DNA of 64,000 bases from Monoplex corrugatus (GCA_030674185.1 CM060315.1:90895618-90959617); one strand, 5' to 3'; counted from the stretch's first letter, positions 32,668-45,288 are shown. Notes: generated by a model not told the origin, from the sequence alone. Numbers and translations: made by a program.

Positions 32668-33856
32668 CAAAGTAAGTTTGTGATCTAATTACAAGAGTAT
32701 GTGCAAACATTGTGACGTGTTATGACATCACGTTGGGATCAGTCGTTCCAAATGTCAAGGCCACGTTTAAAGTTGAAGAACAGAGCGCTTAGGCTAACAT
32801 TAATACTGAATTTTATAAAATAAGCTTTAGCGCAGAGACATTAAAAACACTAAAAAGTGTGTGTGTGTTACACACACACTTTTTCACAGACTGGAATTTA
32901 TAGATGGATGTCGATCATTAAAGAAGGATGAAATGATGTTAACAACAGCATAGTCTGTAAAGCCCAGATGAAGCTACTGACAAGAAAACAAGAACTGTTC
33001 AAAAAGTTACAGACATTTTGAATGAATAAAGGTGAATAAGGTATAAAGTGATCGCTCATGATATTGGTACTAGTCATGGATCAGTTTTAGCGAATTTAAT
33101 AAGTCAACGTGGAATGCTATATCCAAGAAATATAGAAAGACAGTGATCATTACCTAACTTTTTTGTACAGTTTTACAGCCATATTCTCCTTTGTTATTGG
33201 ATGACCTTCTTACTAGCGCTAATATCTTCAATTGAAACAAAGCACAAAAATAGGCCGGAGCTAATTTCTTTTGATATCTCTCCGTGAAATAGAAATGAAT
33301 AGCACGTCAAAGGTTTCACGATCAGTTTCAATATCTTTGTTCAAGACTATGAACTTTCACCATCTGAGAAATGTTTTCGATTCCCTGCTTACGAGACAAA
33401 CTGGACACGATTGTCATTCAGTCCTATTTCCATTGATTTGTCGAATATATCAAAGAATTGATTATCGTTCAATTGTCAAAATATCTCAAGCCATTTTTTT
33501 CTTTACATTATCAATCATGTGTTTTCACATACAGTCGATTTAGCCTAATGGTGATCTTTATAATGATAACTGAATTAGCGAATGTGGTCCAAGTTGTCGC
33601 CCATGATTGACCATAGTTGTAAACGAATTATGAATATATTTTTGCTTTGATCATTTCAAGATTACCGTTCCTGGATTTACCAAGTGGGACAATAAAGTGG
33701 ATTTGAGTTGACTTAAATCATGTTCTGCAGTGTTGTGCTTTACTAACATGTTTCCTGTCTCCATATAATCATTTGTCCTTTTTCTGTACAACTAGTTTTA
33801 AATCTTACATCAAAATAGGCATGGAAAGATCAATATGATATATGGATATTTTTGTA
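32668..33856. other. Intron, no recognised gene or element
   Basis: A 14-bp perfect hairpin (GT/CA arms) lies at 32852-32884. A 90-codon frame at 33271-33543 (plus) matches nothing recognised and is probably chance. Confidence 0.55.
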
Positions 33857-33858
33857 TT

Positions 33859-33899
<41 letters not shown>

Positions 33900-34004
33900 G
33901 TGTGAGAGAGAATGTATGTGTGTGTGCGTGTGTGTGTGTATGTGTGTGTGAGAGAGAGAGAGAGTGTGTGTGTGTTATGTGTGTGTATGTGTGTGGTTGT
34001 GTGT

Positions 34005-34060
<56 letters not shown>
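33857..34060. repeat. (TCTG)n and (GT)n/(GA)n microsatellite
   Basis: About ten TCTG units, then GT and short GAGA runs. Confidence 0.95.
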
Positions 34061-34267
34061 CTCTCAATTCTAGAGCTGGCATTTATGATAGCTCTACACG
34101 TTTCTTGACGCTGCTTCAGCGATAGGCAGTCAGTCTTGCACGATAGCTTTTCATAAACAGTGAAATCTTTTAGCTGAATTGAACAGGGAGCTTACAGTAT
34201 CGCACTTTAAGAATGGGACTTTCATTACTTTTGGAAAATGTAATAGGAAAGACAATGTAAACTTTCT

Positions 34268-35645
34268 ATGTGTCACCATTATCATCATGAAATGCCCTGC
34301 TGCCCGGCGTTGGCGATCATGGCTCTCCATATAAATCTATCCCTTCTTGCCGCAAGCACATCTTCCACCCTTGCTGCCACCAGCCACCCTGCAAGTCCGT
34401 CCAATATTCTTTCCCTGGGTCTACCTGGTCTTCTCTTTCCCTCCAGCTTTCCTGTTGTGACCAGGTGCTCTAATTCCCCTTTCCTCTTAAAATGGCCTAT
34501 AAATGTTGCCTGTCTTTTCCTAATCTTCTTTATCAATGATCTTCTTGTGTCTGCCTCCATCAAGACTGCTCTCGTTTGTTTTCTTTGCTGTCCGTGGAAC
34601 TCTCAACATTCTTGTTAGAAACCACATCTCGGCTGTCTCAATCTTTTTCTGGCTTTGCTTGCTGACTGTCCATGCCTCACAACCGTATAACATTATCAAT
34701 TGTATATAACATTCAAGAACTCTCTTCCTGATGTTAATTGATAGTCATTTGTTGGAAAGAATGCTTTTCATCTTATTGAATGCTGTTTCAGCTTGGCCGA
34801 TTCTGCTGGCTATTTCTGATGTGCATCTGCCGTTTGGTGAGATGATCGTTCCTAGATATTTAAGCTTATTGACCTGTCTCCAGGTTGTGCCATTTAATGT
34901 TATTTTGCATGAGGGGATTTCATGTTTTTTACAGATTACCATGACTTCAGTCTTCTTGCTATTTTGCTCCAACCCTTTACTTTTGCTTTCTATTTCTAGT
35001 ATATTCACAAGGTTTTGAAGGTCCCTTTCATTTTCTGCAATTAGCACGGTGTCATCTGTTGTTTATCATTTTTCCTCCAAACTTTAATCCAGAGTATTCT
35101 TTTAGGTTTCTCGTGATGTTTCCGCTGTAAAGTGAAAACAGATCTGGTGACAAAAACAGCCTTGCCTGACTCTTGTTTTGATATTTGGAAAGAGCTTATA
35201 TTGTTTTCTATTCTCATTGCAGCTGTTTGTTCCCAATATATATTTCTGATTATTTGTAGAGCTTTTCCATCAATATTGAGTCTTTCTAGTTGGTTGATCA
35301 ATTCTTCATGTCTTACCCGATCGAAAGCCTTTGTATAATCGACAAAGCATAAATATGAATCATTATTCAACTCGATTGACCTCTCTATGATAGTTCTTGG
35401 GATGTATATGGCATTCATAGTTCCTTTCCCTTCCACAAATCCACACTGTTCTTCTGCTATTTCTCTTTTGATTCTATTCCTTGTCCTCATCATGATCATT
35501 CTGAATAGGATTTTTGTTACATGACTCATCAAGCTGATTGTACGATTGAGTTCGCATTCTATAGCCCTGTCTTCTTTGGAAGTGCAATGAAGATTGATTT
35601 GACATATCTTTGGGGATTTTTCCAGTGTCATAAATTTCACTTAGA
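34268..35645 (-). mobile_element. RTE-type LINE copy A6, 5'-truncated
   Basis: Antisense. The 3' end with ATGATGATAATGG tail is at about 34270-34288. C-terminal frame 34285-34563: RSLIKKIRKRQATFIGHFKR, GRPRERILDGLAGWLVAARV. RT parts 34745-35640: RDLQNLVNILEIESKSKGLE, and LCFVDYTKAFDRVRHEELIN with motif A intact. A small deletion before DDTVLI breaks the YADD region. It begins near the linker (YDTGKIPK-like) before RT; the endonuclease is missing. Confidence 0.88.
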
Positions 35646-36213
35646 CGCTTAAACTTGGAAGCAATTCATAAATAATCAGAAAAACCTACAACACTGGTCA
35701 CATGAATATTGTCATCAGCAAAATACATAGGCAGTTTACTGTCTGTAAGACTAAATGATCCCCTATGTATAGGTGGAAACTAGATGCATTCAAAACAAAA
35801 TACACCAAGAATACAGTATGTCTGTGTAGACAGAAAATAACTCGCAGTTCCCTTTTTTTTTGCATACGGATAATATAATACATTCCTTTACTTTACAAGA
35901 ACACTGTTTCCGATATATTTGAATCCACGTTATTACTCTACGACTTTTTGTCAGCCTGTCAGTTTCTGTTCTAATTGATGTTCATTGTTACGTTTAGCAA
36001 GTTTATTGTTTAAATTGCTGGTTATGATAACTTAACTTATTTGTGAAATTTTCTCTCCCATCCCCTCATTGCCTTTCTGTCCACCTACACCTTCGCCATT
36101 CCCGCCACCCCCCCCCCACCCCACCCCACCCCACCCCCCCTTTTTTGTTTTTTTTGTTTTTGTTTTCCTTTTTGTTTAACATCACTTAAGTGAATAGACA
36201 TTTAACCAATGAC
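35646..36213. other. Intron with C-rich tract
   Basis: Mostly featureless. 36105-36145 is a (CCCCA)n/C tract whose minus strand has several G4 runs with one-base loops, a strong G-quadruplex candidate. Confidence 0.7.
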
Positions 36214-36214
36214 C

Positions 36215-36306
<92 letters not shown>
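36214..36306. repeat. (CA)n microsatellite
   Basis: About 46 uninterrupted CA units. Confidence 0.97.
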
Positions 36307-36308
<2 letters not shown>

Positions 36309-36540
36309 AGCACGGACGCACGCATGCACATACACACGAGTTAGGACCAGATCAATGTTTGGAAATTTGTAATATAAATGGGTTACTTCTGCCTTCCTTG
36401 ATTTATGAGGTTTGTAATTTCAAAATGCAAAAGGACTTCTCTAGCATAAACACACAACGGTGAATTGTTTTCTGAATCCATTTTTGCAATATCAAAAGAA
36501 AAAGAGAAACAAAACAGACAAGAAGAGAAGAAATCAGTCA

Positions 36541-36960
36541 ACATGCCCTAGTGGTTAGCGCAAAGGATTACCGATTTCAAGGTCGCGGGTTCAAATCTCC
36601 ATCAGTCTTTTCAAAAATAATTGTGGGGCTTTTTCGGCTCCAACTGGCTCTGATCCAGAATTGAGAGTGCTATGGGTCCATTGGGAAGACTGGGACCACA
36701 CTGTCATCTCATCCACTTAACAGATACATCACAGGATGTTACTCAAATTTTCTGACAAACACTGCAGGTGTCTGTATCTCTCCAGTCTGGTTGATGCCAG
36801 GATATTTATGATAGTAAGCGTAGCTTGCAGTCTCAATCCTAAATGGAACTCCATAGCATCGTGTTTATTATCCTCATCGTCATCATCACCAACGAGTTGT
36901 GAAAATTAGGCAAGTTTCTGTGGCCATTAAGTTGGCGTAGAAGATGGAACAAAAAGGGAG
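36541..36960 (+). mobile_element. tRNA-derived SINE, copy S2
   Basis: Better of two copies. The head has box A-like TGCCCTAGTGGTTAGCGCA (36544-36562) and box B GGTTCAAATCT (36588-36598), spaced about 30 bases as in a tRNA. The body carries TCTGATCCAGAATTGAGAGT and TGGTTGATGCCAGGATATTT. A TCATCGTCATCATC stretch follows, and the copy ends around GGCGTAGAAGATGGAACAAA. Non-coding; pol III transcription is expected from the boxes and mobilisation in trans by a LINE is inferred. Confidence 0.8.
36544..36598 (+). promoter_or_regulatory. pol III box A and box B of SINE S2
   Basis: TAGTGGTTAGCGCA as box A region and GGTTCAAATCT as box B, with an anticodon-arm-like interval between. These are the internal promoter elements expected in a tRNA-derived SINE. 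Confidence 0.75.
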
Positions 36961-37104
36961 ACCTCAAAGGGAACCTCCCTAAGTGCCATGATCCTTTAAA
37001 AGAGATAAGACAAAAATAAAAAGAGAGAAGAAAAAGAAAACAGGGAAAAAAAAGGAATGAAACAAAGGAAAGAACAAAAGTGAAGAAAAAAAAAGTCCAA
37101 ATAC

Positions 37105-37188
37105 CTCGGGCATTGAATTGCTGAGTTGTGCAATGGTCATTATTTCATAGTTGTCCACGAGTTCACTCAACGTTTTGCTGGAAGTTAT
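37105..37188 (-). CDS. M13 peptidase exon e: YEIMTIAQLS
   Basis: An 84-bp, 28-codon exon, phase 0 both ends, with acceptor ctttactag and donor CCCGAG followed by gtattt. It reads ITSSKTLSELVDNYEIMTIA and then QLSNSMPE. The Y-(K/I)MT(L/I)-(E/Q)L motif is conserved in M13 proteins just before the I/LNW segment, which starts exon f. A tRNA-derived SINE ends about 140 bp away on the low-coordinate side. Confidence 0.85.
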
Positions 37189-37908
37189 CTAGTAAAGATG
37201 AAAAGTTATTACACTCAAATTATTCAAATATTGATTTATGAAAAGCAAAGACAATGAACGATTATATCAAAGCATTCAAATCAACTAACAAGATACAACA
37301 ATTCATACTGAAAAATAAACAAATAAATAGGTAAATGATTAGATACATGAATAAAAGCTAAATAGATTGTCCCATGATCATGCTGAGCTGTAGAAGGAGA
37401 GATGTGACAGAGAATTCACTACTCTGAGGTTCGCTGTTTGAGAGCAGGTCACACTCTCTTCTTTGTTGCGTTACCTTCAAACCCCTGAAGAAGGTTAGGT
37501 AGCTACTAACAGCTTAATGGATTGGAGATCGTTGTCATAAAAATGTGGATTTAGTTTTGGTATCATAACTTCCAAACGTATGTAATCATGCTCCTCAACA
37601 GTTCACACGTTTCATCCAAATTTAGTAAAGATTCATCCATAAACAGCTGAGAAAATGTCGGTCACTCATTAAAAAACAAAACAACAATAACAACAACAAT
37701 AACAATTGTGTAGTAGTAGTAGTAGAAGTATTAGTAGTAGTAATGATAATAACGTTATTATAATGATAAACAAAACAATAGTATTATCATTATTATCAAT
37801 ATCACAATTATATTTACACTAATAACAATAATAACAATGATCCTGATAATGATAGTAATAATGATGATAATGATAATGATTCTATTTGTATAGGACAGGC
37901 AATCCCGT

Positions 37909-37974
<66 letters not shown>

Positions 37975-38011
37975 GCACGCACACACGCACGCACGCACTA
38001 ACACACACTCT
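37189..38011. repeat. Intron with AT-rich trinucleotide runs and (CA)n
   Basis: 37540-37665 shares TAAAGATTCATCCATAAACA with TAAAGATCCATCCATTAACA at 44144-44163, so it is probably a dispersed repeat. 37680-37885 has (AAC), (TAG), (AAT) and (GAT) runs. 37912-37995 is (CA)n with CGCA variants. Confidence 0.75.
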
Positions 38012-39525
38012 CACACACATCATCATCTTCATCATCAAGTGCCTTGCGACATGGCGTTGGCGATCATGGCCTTCCATCTGTTTCTATCCCTTGTTGCCTC
38101 AAACACCTCTTCCACCCTCTTTGTCTTCAGCCACTCTGCAAGTCTATCCAATATCTTCTCCCTGGTTCTACCTGGTGCTCTCTTTCACTCTAGTTTTCCC
38201 GTTGTGACCAGGTGCTCTAATTCCGATTTCCTTAGAAATATTTCCAGTCTTTTCCTGATCTTCCTTATGAATGATCTCCTTGTGTCTGCATCCATCGAGA
38301 CTGTCTCGTTTGTTTTCTTTGTTTATCTATGGAACTCTCAACATTCTTCTTAGAAACCTCATCTCAGCTGCCTCAATCTTGTTCTGGCTTTGCTTGCTGA
38401 CTGTCCACACCTCACAACTGTACAACATTATGGGTTCTATATAACATTCAAGAACTCTCTTCCTGATGTTAACTGATAGGCATTTGTTGGTAAGAATGCT
38501 TTTCATCTTACTGAATGCTGTTTTGGCTTGGCCGATTCTGTTCGCTATTTCTGATGTGCATCTGCCGTCTGGTGAAATGATCGATCCCAGGTATTTAAAC
38601 TTATCCACCTGTCTCAAGGTTGTGCCGTTTGCTGTTATTTTGCATGAGGGGATTTCATGTTTTTTACTGATCACCATGACTTCAGTCTTCTTGCTGTTTA
38701 GTTCCAAACCCTTACCATTGCTTTCTATTTCAAGTATATTCACAAGGTTTTGTAGGTCCCTTTAATTTTCTGCAATTAGCACGGTGTCATATGCGTATCG
38801 AATGTTGTTTATCATTTGTCGTCCAAACTTTAATCCAGGGTCTTCCCCTAGGTTTCTCAGGACGTTTTCGCTGTAAATTGAAAACATATCTGGTGACAAA
38901 ACACAACCTTGTCTGACTCCTCTTTCGATATTTTGGAAAGAGCTTATATCGTTTTCTATTCTCATTGCAGCTGTTTGTTCCAAATACATATTTCTGATTA
39001 TTCGTAGATCTTTTCTATCAATATTGAGTCTTTCTAACTGGTTGATCAATTCTTCATGTCTTATCCAATCAAATGCCTTTGTATAATCAACAAAGCATAA
39101 ATATAAATCCTTATTCATCTCAACTGACCTCTCTATGATAGTTCTCAGGATGTACACAAATTCACACTGTTGTTCTGCTATTTCTCTTTTGATTCTAGTC
39201 CTTTTCCTCATCATGATTATTCTTAGGATTTTTGTTACATGACTCATGAATCTGATTCTGCGATGGAGTTCGCATTCTATAGCCCCTGTCTTCTTTGGAA
39301 GTGCAATGAAAATTGATTTGACATATTTTGGGGAATTTTCCAGTGTCATAAATTTCATTTAGGAGGACTGTTATTTTTTCAATACCAAATTCCTCCTGGG
39401 CTTCAATTATCTCTGTAGTAATGTTGTCTGGTCCTGGGGCTTCTCCTGGTTTCATCTTTTTCAGTGCTGTTATAACTTCATCTTTCATTATGGGTGGTCC
39501 TTCAACGTTCTTTTTAATAATGTGT
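38012..39525 (-). mobile_element. RTE-type LINE copy A7, 5'-truncated
   Basis: Antisense, from the GATGATGAAGATGATG tail at 38012-38035 to MKDEVITALKKMKPGEAPGP at about 39490. Frames: 38327-38743 (RDLQNLVNILEIESNGKGLE-type, then ECYIEPIMLYSCEVWTVSKQ, EMRFLRRMLRVP); 38762-39358 (YLCFVDYTKAFDWIRHEELI, GVRQGCVLSPDMFSIYSENV, and RYAYDTVLIAEN, with Y for the first D of YADD); 39195-39488. Long open pieces make it one of the younger-looking copies, but motif C is mutated. The endonuclease is absent. Confidence 0.9.
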
Positions 39526-39884
39526 CACACACACATATTTTGGTCAATATTAACAGTCTCCCTCTTTTTATAGGAGGTTGAAAAAGAGAAAAACAATGGG
39601 GAAATGGCAGAAATGTGTGACAAACATCATTATCTCTAGGTCAGGCTATGATTCTGTCACAAACATCACTGTTAACAAAATTAGGCTGTGACTTGGGCAT
39701 CTCACTGAATATAGCTTAAACGCTCAATCGTATGAAATATTTTTTATTATACAAATTGTTGCAGTAATGAAACAATTGAATGTGTTCATAGCAATGCGAA
39801 GAAACGAATTTGATCCAAGGGTAAGAACAAAACTTGCTAGTAAACACCTTGTCTAAATTTCGTTCAGCATACAGATATTATCTA
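39526..39884. other. Intron, no recognised feature
   Basis: Between RTE copy A7 and the microsatellite at 39885. Nothing identifiable by eye. Confidence 0.55.
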
Positions 39885-39945
39885 CATATATATATAAAAT
39901 CTATATATATTATCTATATATATATAGATAGACAGACAGACAGAC

Positions 39946-39980
<35 letters not shown>

Positions 39981-40075
39981 AGATAGATAGCCAGATTGGC
40001 AGACAGACAGGTAGACAGACAGGCAGACAGACAGACTGACAGATAGATAGATAGATAGATAGATAGATAGTAGAT
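39885..40075. repeat. (TATA) and (GATA)/(GACA)n microsatellite
   Basis: Tandem GATA and GACA units directly at the 3' end of LINE C2 (reverse), consistent with growth from the element's tail. Confidence 0.94.
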
Positions 40076-43000
40076 ATGGTCGACTATCGTGGTCGATAAA
40101 GTCCAAACTAACACTTTATTGTTTGTGTACCCTCATGTGGGATCTCTGTCTGATGCACACAGGCGGCTGCATACAGGACACTCAATAGAACGCTCTACAG
40201 AGTTGGTTTTGGCCTTTACTGCTGCACGCTTTTCCATTTGGCTGCTTAGTCTTTCATTTTCATAAACTTTTGTTGTCTTGCAAACAGCTTGCATCCATTC
40301 AGACCTCATCGTGGTCATGATTTCCGATTGTTCTTCATCAGTGTCACATTTCTGGAGGGATTTTTTCCGGGTACCTTTGTAGCGAAGCTTTGGCCGTCCT
40401 CTTGGTAGCATGTTATCCTGCATGTGCACGAGATGTCCAGACCATCTTAGCTGAGATTGTGTTAGCAGTGCATGTATGCTTGGCATCAGGGCTTGCAAAA
40501 GTACAGTCACGTTTGAGACTCTGTTGTACCATTTGATGTTTAAGACACGTCAGAGGCAGTGCTGGTGAAACTGGTCTAGTAGCTTGACATACTTACGGTA
40601 GAGAGTCCAGAACTCGCATCCATACAACAATGCAGTCAGAACTACTGCCCTGCATACTGCGTGCTTCATCTCCAGTTTCAAGCCCATTTCATTCCATACT
40701 CGCTTGTGGAGTCTGCCATAGGAAGCATTTGCCTTAGTGGTGTGGTTGGATACCTCCTTATCGACACTGTTGGAAGAGGAGAGACTGCTACCAAGATAGG
40801 TGAAGGAGTCAAAGTTGGTAAGGACCTTGCCGTCGATCTTTATTCCAGGCATATTTGCTGTTGATCCCTTTGCAGGTTGAAACATCACTTCAGTTTTCTT
40901 GATGCCTATTGTGAGTCCAAAGCGTTTAGTGGCCGCTGACAGATAATTTGCAAGTCTTTGAAGGTCATTCTCTGAGTGGGCAATGACAGCAGTCATCAGC
41001 ATACAGGAGGTCACGAACAAGTGATTTCGTGACTTTCGTCTTTGCCTTCGGGCGTTGAGTATTAAAGATACACTCCATATGTCCTGTATGTGATCTGGGT
41101 GTCTGGATCTCAGTTTTTAAAGACAGAGAGAAACATCATGCTAAAATGAAAGCTGAAGAGTGTTAGAGCCAGAACGCATCCTTGCTTGACTCCGTTAGTG
41201 GCGGGAACTCATCATCTTCATTGCTGTTGACTAATCTTGCATTCATGCCACCGTGAAAGCATCTGATTATTTTTACAATCATGGAGAGATTCCGATTTGG
41301 GGAAGTATGTTCCACAGTCCTGAGCGTGACACTGTGTCCAACGCCCCGGTGAGGTCGACAAAGAGGATGTAGAGATCCATGCTTTGTTTCTTACATTTCT
41401 GTTGGATCTGTCTTGTAGCGAATATCATGTCGACTGTCCCTCTGTTCTGGCGAACACCACACTGTACTTCTGGTACGGTATCATCAAGAAGATGGGTGTT
41501 CAACCTGTCTAAGATGATCTTGGAGAGGATCTTGCCTGCAATGATCAAAAGGGAGATCCCACGATAGTTGTCACAGCTGGACTTGTCACCTTTGCCTTTG
41601 TACAGGTGCGCTATTCTGGCATCTTTTAGATCTTGGGGTAAACAACCACCCTCCCAGCACGTATAAAGGAACTCAGTAAGCTTCTGTATCAGCAGCTGAC
41701 CACTTGCTTTAAAAACTTCAGGCGGAATACCATCGGAGCCTGCTGATTTACCACATTGCAAGTTTGCAATTGCTTCTGTCACCTCATCCTCTGTGGGTGG
41801 GTCGTCAGGTTCCATATATAGGGGTCTTGCTGGGATCTCTTCAACGACATTGGGGTCAATCGATGAAGGCCTGTTAAGGAGCTGCTCGAAGTGTTCTGAC
41901 CATCTCCCTTTCATTGCCTCACCATCAGTGCAGGTTCCGGATTGGGGCTGCACTTCTCTATGGTGGCTCATACATCTCCCTCGAGCTGGAGTAGAAGAGC
42001 TTGGCATTTTTGAGTCAGCATAACCTTGGATCTCCTCTGCCTTCTTTTCCCACCATTCATCCTTCATGGAGTGCAACCGCTTTTGAATCTTTCCTCTGAG
42101 GTGGTGGAACGTGTCCCATTTTGAGTCAAACTGTTTGTCTGCTAGCCAATTCTTGGGGGTTCACCTTTGATCTGAGGAGAAGGTGGTCTGTTGAGCGTTC
42201 GGCACCTCTTACTGCTCCAGTGATATGAAAGTCACGCAGATCACGTTGTCTGCAGATGATAAAATCTATTTGATGCCAGTTCTTCGATCTTAGATGCATC
42301 CAGGTGGTTTTGTAAGCATCGTTCAATTGGAAGAATGTATCTGTGATTGAGAGATTGTGCTTGGAGCATAGTGAAAGCAGAAGTGTGCCATTTGAGTTCT
42401 TATGACCGGTACCACACTAACCAATAATACCAGCCCATGCTGTATGATTTGAGCCGATTCTGGCGTTGAAATCCCCTGGGATGATCAACTTATCACCTGC
42501 AGGTACGCTGCGTATAACTTCATCAAGCGGTTGGTAGAAGGCTTCTGTGTTTTCGTCTTGGTTTGTCATGGTGGGGGCACAGACACTTACAAAAGAAGCA
42601 TATGTATTGTCTGATAATGGGAGCCTCATAGTCATGATTCTGTCATTGATGCCCTGGGGCTGTGACTCAAGCTGAGAGACTAGAGGGGTCCTCACTGCGA
42701 AGCCAACACCTGCCTTCCTTTCAGCTTTGCGACCTGACCAATAACTGACCCTTGTCTAAAACTCTTGTCTCGCTGAGGGCAGCAATGTCAACCTTGTATC
42801 TTTGGAGCTCTGGTGTTACTAGGCGGTTCTTCTTTCTGGTCGGTTGGCCTCTTTTCTATCAAGGCTAGTTTGCTCGTTCTAAGCAGCAACAGTCAGGGGC
42901 TTAGCGGTCTGTTTCCGTTGGCGGTAGCCTTTCCGAACCCAAAGATTCTTAGCACCCTCTGCTCCATTCCTGTCTGCCTCCTACCTTGAACAGTGGTTCC

Positions 43001-43290
43001 AGAGCCGCTGGGGACTGAGGGCCGTTGTTTTCGTGTGTCTGTCATGTTTGTGAGGGGGATGGAGGTGGCGCCAGGTACCATTTGCATAGATAAGTTACTG
43101 TTGTTTGCGCAGAGCCTCAGCAACTCTCTCCCTCTCTCCACCTGCCTCTGCAAGTCTGAGGTAAACCTAAGTAAGATAACTGTCCTCATACGACACACAG
43201 ACGACTGAACAGTAGATGGCATGTCGCAGCATATGGACAAAACCACAAGAGTGCTATGTGGCAATGCCCTTTATGCAGTATGCGGCTGCA
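40076..43290 (-). mobile_element. LINE family C, copy C2
   Basis: Near full-length, antisense. Endonuclease (42417-42695): SVCAPTMTNQDENTEAFYQP and GDFNARIGSN; 42126-42326: SKNWHQIDFIICRQRDLRDF, STDHLLL. RT (41279-42076): LQCGKSAGSDGIPPEVFKAS, YRGISLLIIAGKILSKIILD, FVDLTGALDTVSRSGLWNIL (F of the AFD motif changed to L). The palm at about 41000 reads YADD with a one-base shift. C-terminus (40133-41020): YLGSSLSSSNSVDKEVSNHT, QLRWSGHLVHMQD, IECPVCSRLCASD, a finger-like end. 3' terminus TCGACTATCGTGGTCGATAA (reverse) at 40080-40099. Confidence 0.9.
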
Positions 43291-44244
43291 GGCTTCTGTA
43301 AGTAGTGGAGGACACTCAAACATTTGTTTTTTTCTTTTTGATGTAACCTCCTTGAGAACGAACCGTCTTACACAGATACATACCTATTGAAAAAGAAACT
43401 TAGATCCAATCAGAGTTAACAAAGTTTATTGTGAAGATTATCCGTTGACTGTTTAATGTTTTTTCTTTCAGACAATGTAGTTACGATGACCCTGGAAAAA
43501 AATCAAGGTCAACCAAAAAAGAAGAGATTAAGAAGTTGTTATGTGAATAAAAAGAACTTACTTGCAGTCACGGAAAAATCATAGGAACTGTATTATGAAA
43601 CACACGTTTCCACAATCTGTACATCAAGGCTATGTCCCAGGTTTGGGCATTCACAAGTCCGACTTAAAGCAAAAATGCTGACACGATAAAACCAGTTCTG
43701 TTCGCTTCATTCTTGAATGGTAGTGTTACTGTTCACACAGACGTTGTCATAACACAGAATACAAAAACAACTGTATTTGGAGGTTTTACCATTTCAAATG
43801 TGACAGCTTTACCTGCTTATGTATAAACAACAACTGTTCAAAAGATCATATCTGCCCAAGCCAAAACAGTAGAGAAATAAAGATTGGAAGTTTTGTTTCC
43901 ACACGAAAATAAATACGGATTTTGAAATAGGATCAGATCAAATAGAATTTGTTGTTACATCTGTGAAAACAGATCTTAAATATTTCTAGAAGTTCCTCAG
44001 AAAATGTTATTCACACACCTTCTTCAAAAAGTGCTGATTTTAGGCATTCATTTGGTCCATGTGACCTTGACCTTCCCAACATAATTTCCAAATTCATGCA
44101 TTCGTGACCCCTCAATGGTTCTCGCCTTTGATTCTAAATTGGTAAAGATCCATCCATTAACAGTTAAGAAAATCTGGCACAATTAATTCACGCAAAGAAC
44201 CCCACACTCATCCACCCACCCACCCCCACACACACTGGAATTCA
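43291..44244. other. Intron, mostly featureless
   Basis: No exon. 44035-44180 resembles a dispersed repeat (GTGACCTTGACCTTCCC and TAAAGATCCATCCATTAACA), shared in part with 37540-37665. Confidence 0.5.
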
Positions 44245-44370
44245 GTTTCAGTTTCTCAAAATGACGTCTCCGCGCTCGGAACGAATTCCATATGCATTAA
44301 CGTCACAAGTGCCACGTGTATGTTAACCGCGGCACATGCCTTAAGCCTGCCCAGAACTGGCCAGGTCTTC
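44245..44370 (+). repeat. Short dispersed repeat
   Basis: TTTCAGTTTCTCAAAATGAC followed by GTCTCCGCGCTCGGAACGAA. A second partial copy lies at 53982-54045 (TTTCAGTTTCTCAAGATGAC, GTCTTCGCGCCCGAAACATA). It resembles a short repeat I recall as abundant in caenogastropods; that link is from memory. Confidence 0.55.
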
Positions 44371-44449
44371 ATGCACTACCTAGACTATGTTTTACCTAGT
44401 CTATATTTTATACTGGTATTTTATTAGCCTGTCACTGGAACAACACACG

Positions 44450-44525
44450 TATACACATTCACGCACGCAGGCGCGCGCACACACACATACACAGGCGCCC
44501 TGCACGCACACACGCGCATACACAC

Positions 44526-44564
<39 letters not shown>

Positions 44565-44639
44565 GCACACACTCCACACACGCACACAGACATATGCACA
44601 CGCACACATACACCACACACGCGCGCTCACACTCCCACA

Positions 44640-44705
<66 letters not shown>

Positions 44706-44720
44706 ACATACACACACAAT
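44450..44720. repeat. (CA)n-rich microsatellite
   Basis: CA with CGCA, CATA and CACT variants; the purest part is 44640-44702. Confidence 0.95.
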
Positions 44721-45184
44721 ACATCACAACATAACACAACACAACACATACCACCTCTGTCTGGTCGATATGAAATGGTTTCCATTTCATTTGTATAAAA
44801 AAGAACTAGCAAAACAAATCAATAAAGATGCAACAAATACAATACAAAATGATTTAATTTGACAAGACGGGGAGGGTGTGATGCAGAAAACAAATAAAGA
44901 CAGATGCAACAAATAGACAGAATACAAAATGATTAAATTTGGCAGGCTTTTCGACTATTCACAAGAAGACATGACAATGGGGGTGAAAACGATCGATAGA
45001 TGAGTGATGAATGGCTGAAAGAACTTCGCCACATGGAGAGCACATCACGGTAGATTGTGCATTGTAGATTATTACATGCAGTGCTTTACCGTCCAGAGAT
45101 GAAACCAAAGTATGGTGTCACAATGAATTGAAAAAATATATTTTACATTAGCAAGTGTTCCTCACGATGGTTCCACGCATTTGG

Positions 45185-45220
45185 ACTCAGAGACAGAGAC
45201 AGGGAGAGAGAGACAGAGAC

Positions 45221-45261
<41 letters not shown>

Positions 45262-45280
45262 GAGACAGACAGACAGAGAG
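45185..45280. repeat. (GACA)n microsatellite
   Basis: GACA/GAGA tetranucleotides ending eight bases before the donor of exon d, so they form the start of the downstream intron. Confidence 0.93.
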
Positions 45281-45288
45281 CAGTTCAC

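Noticed and set aside
33271..33543. 90-codon ORF in the intron between exons e and f
   Set aside because: No recognisable domain, AT-rich composition, no splice or promoter context; probably chance.
37385..37510. Another tRNA-like SINE head (GAGGTTCGCTGTTTGAGAGC)
   Set aside because: Box B is poor and no box A lies at the right distance.
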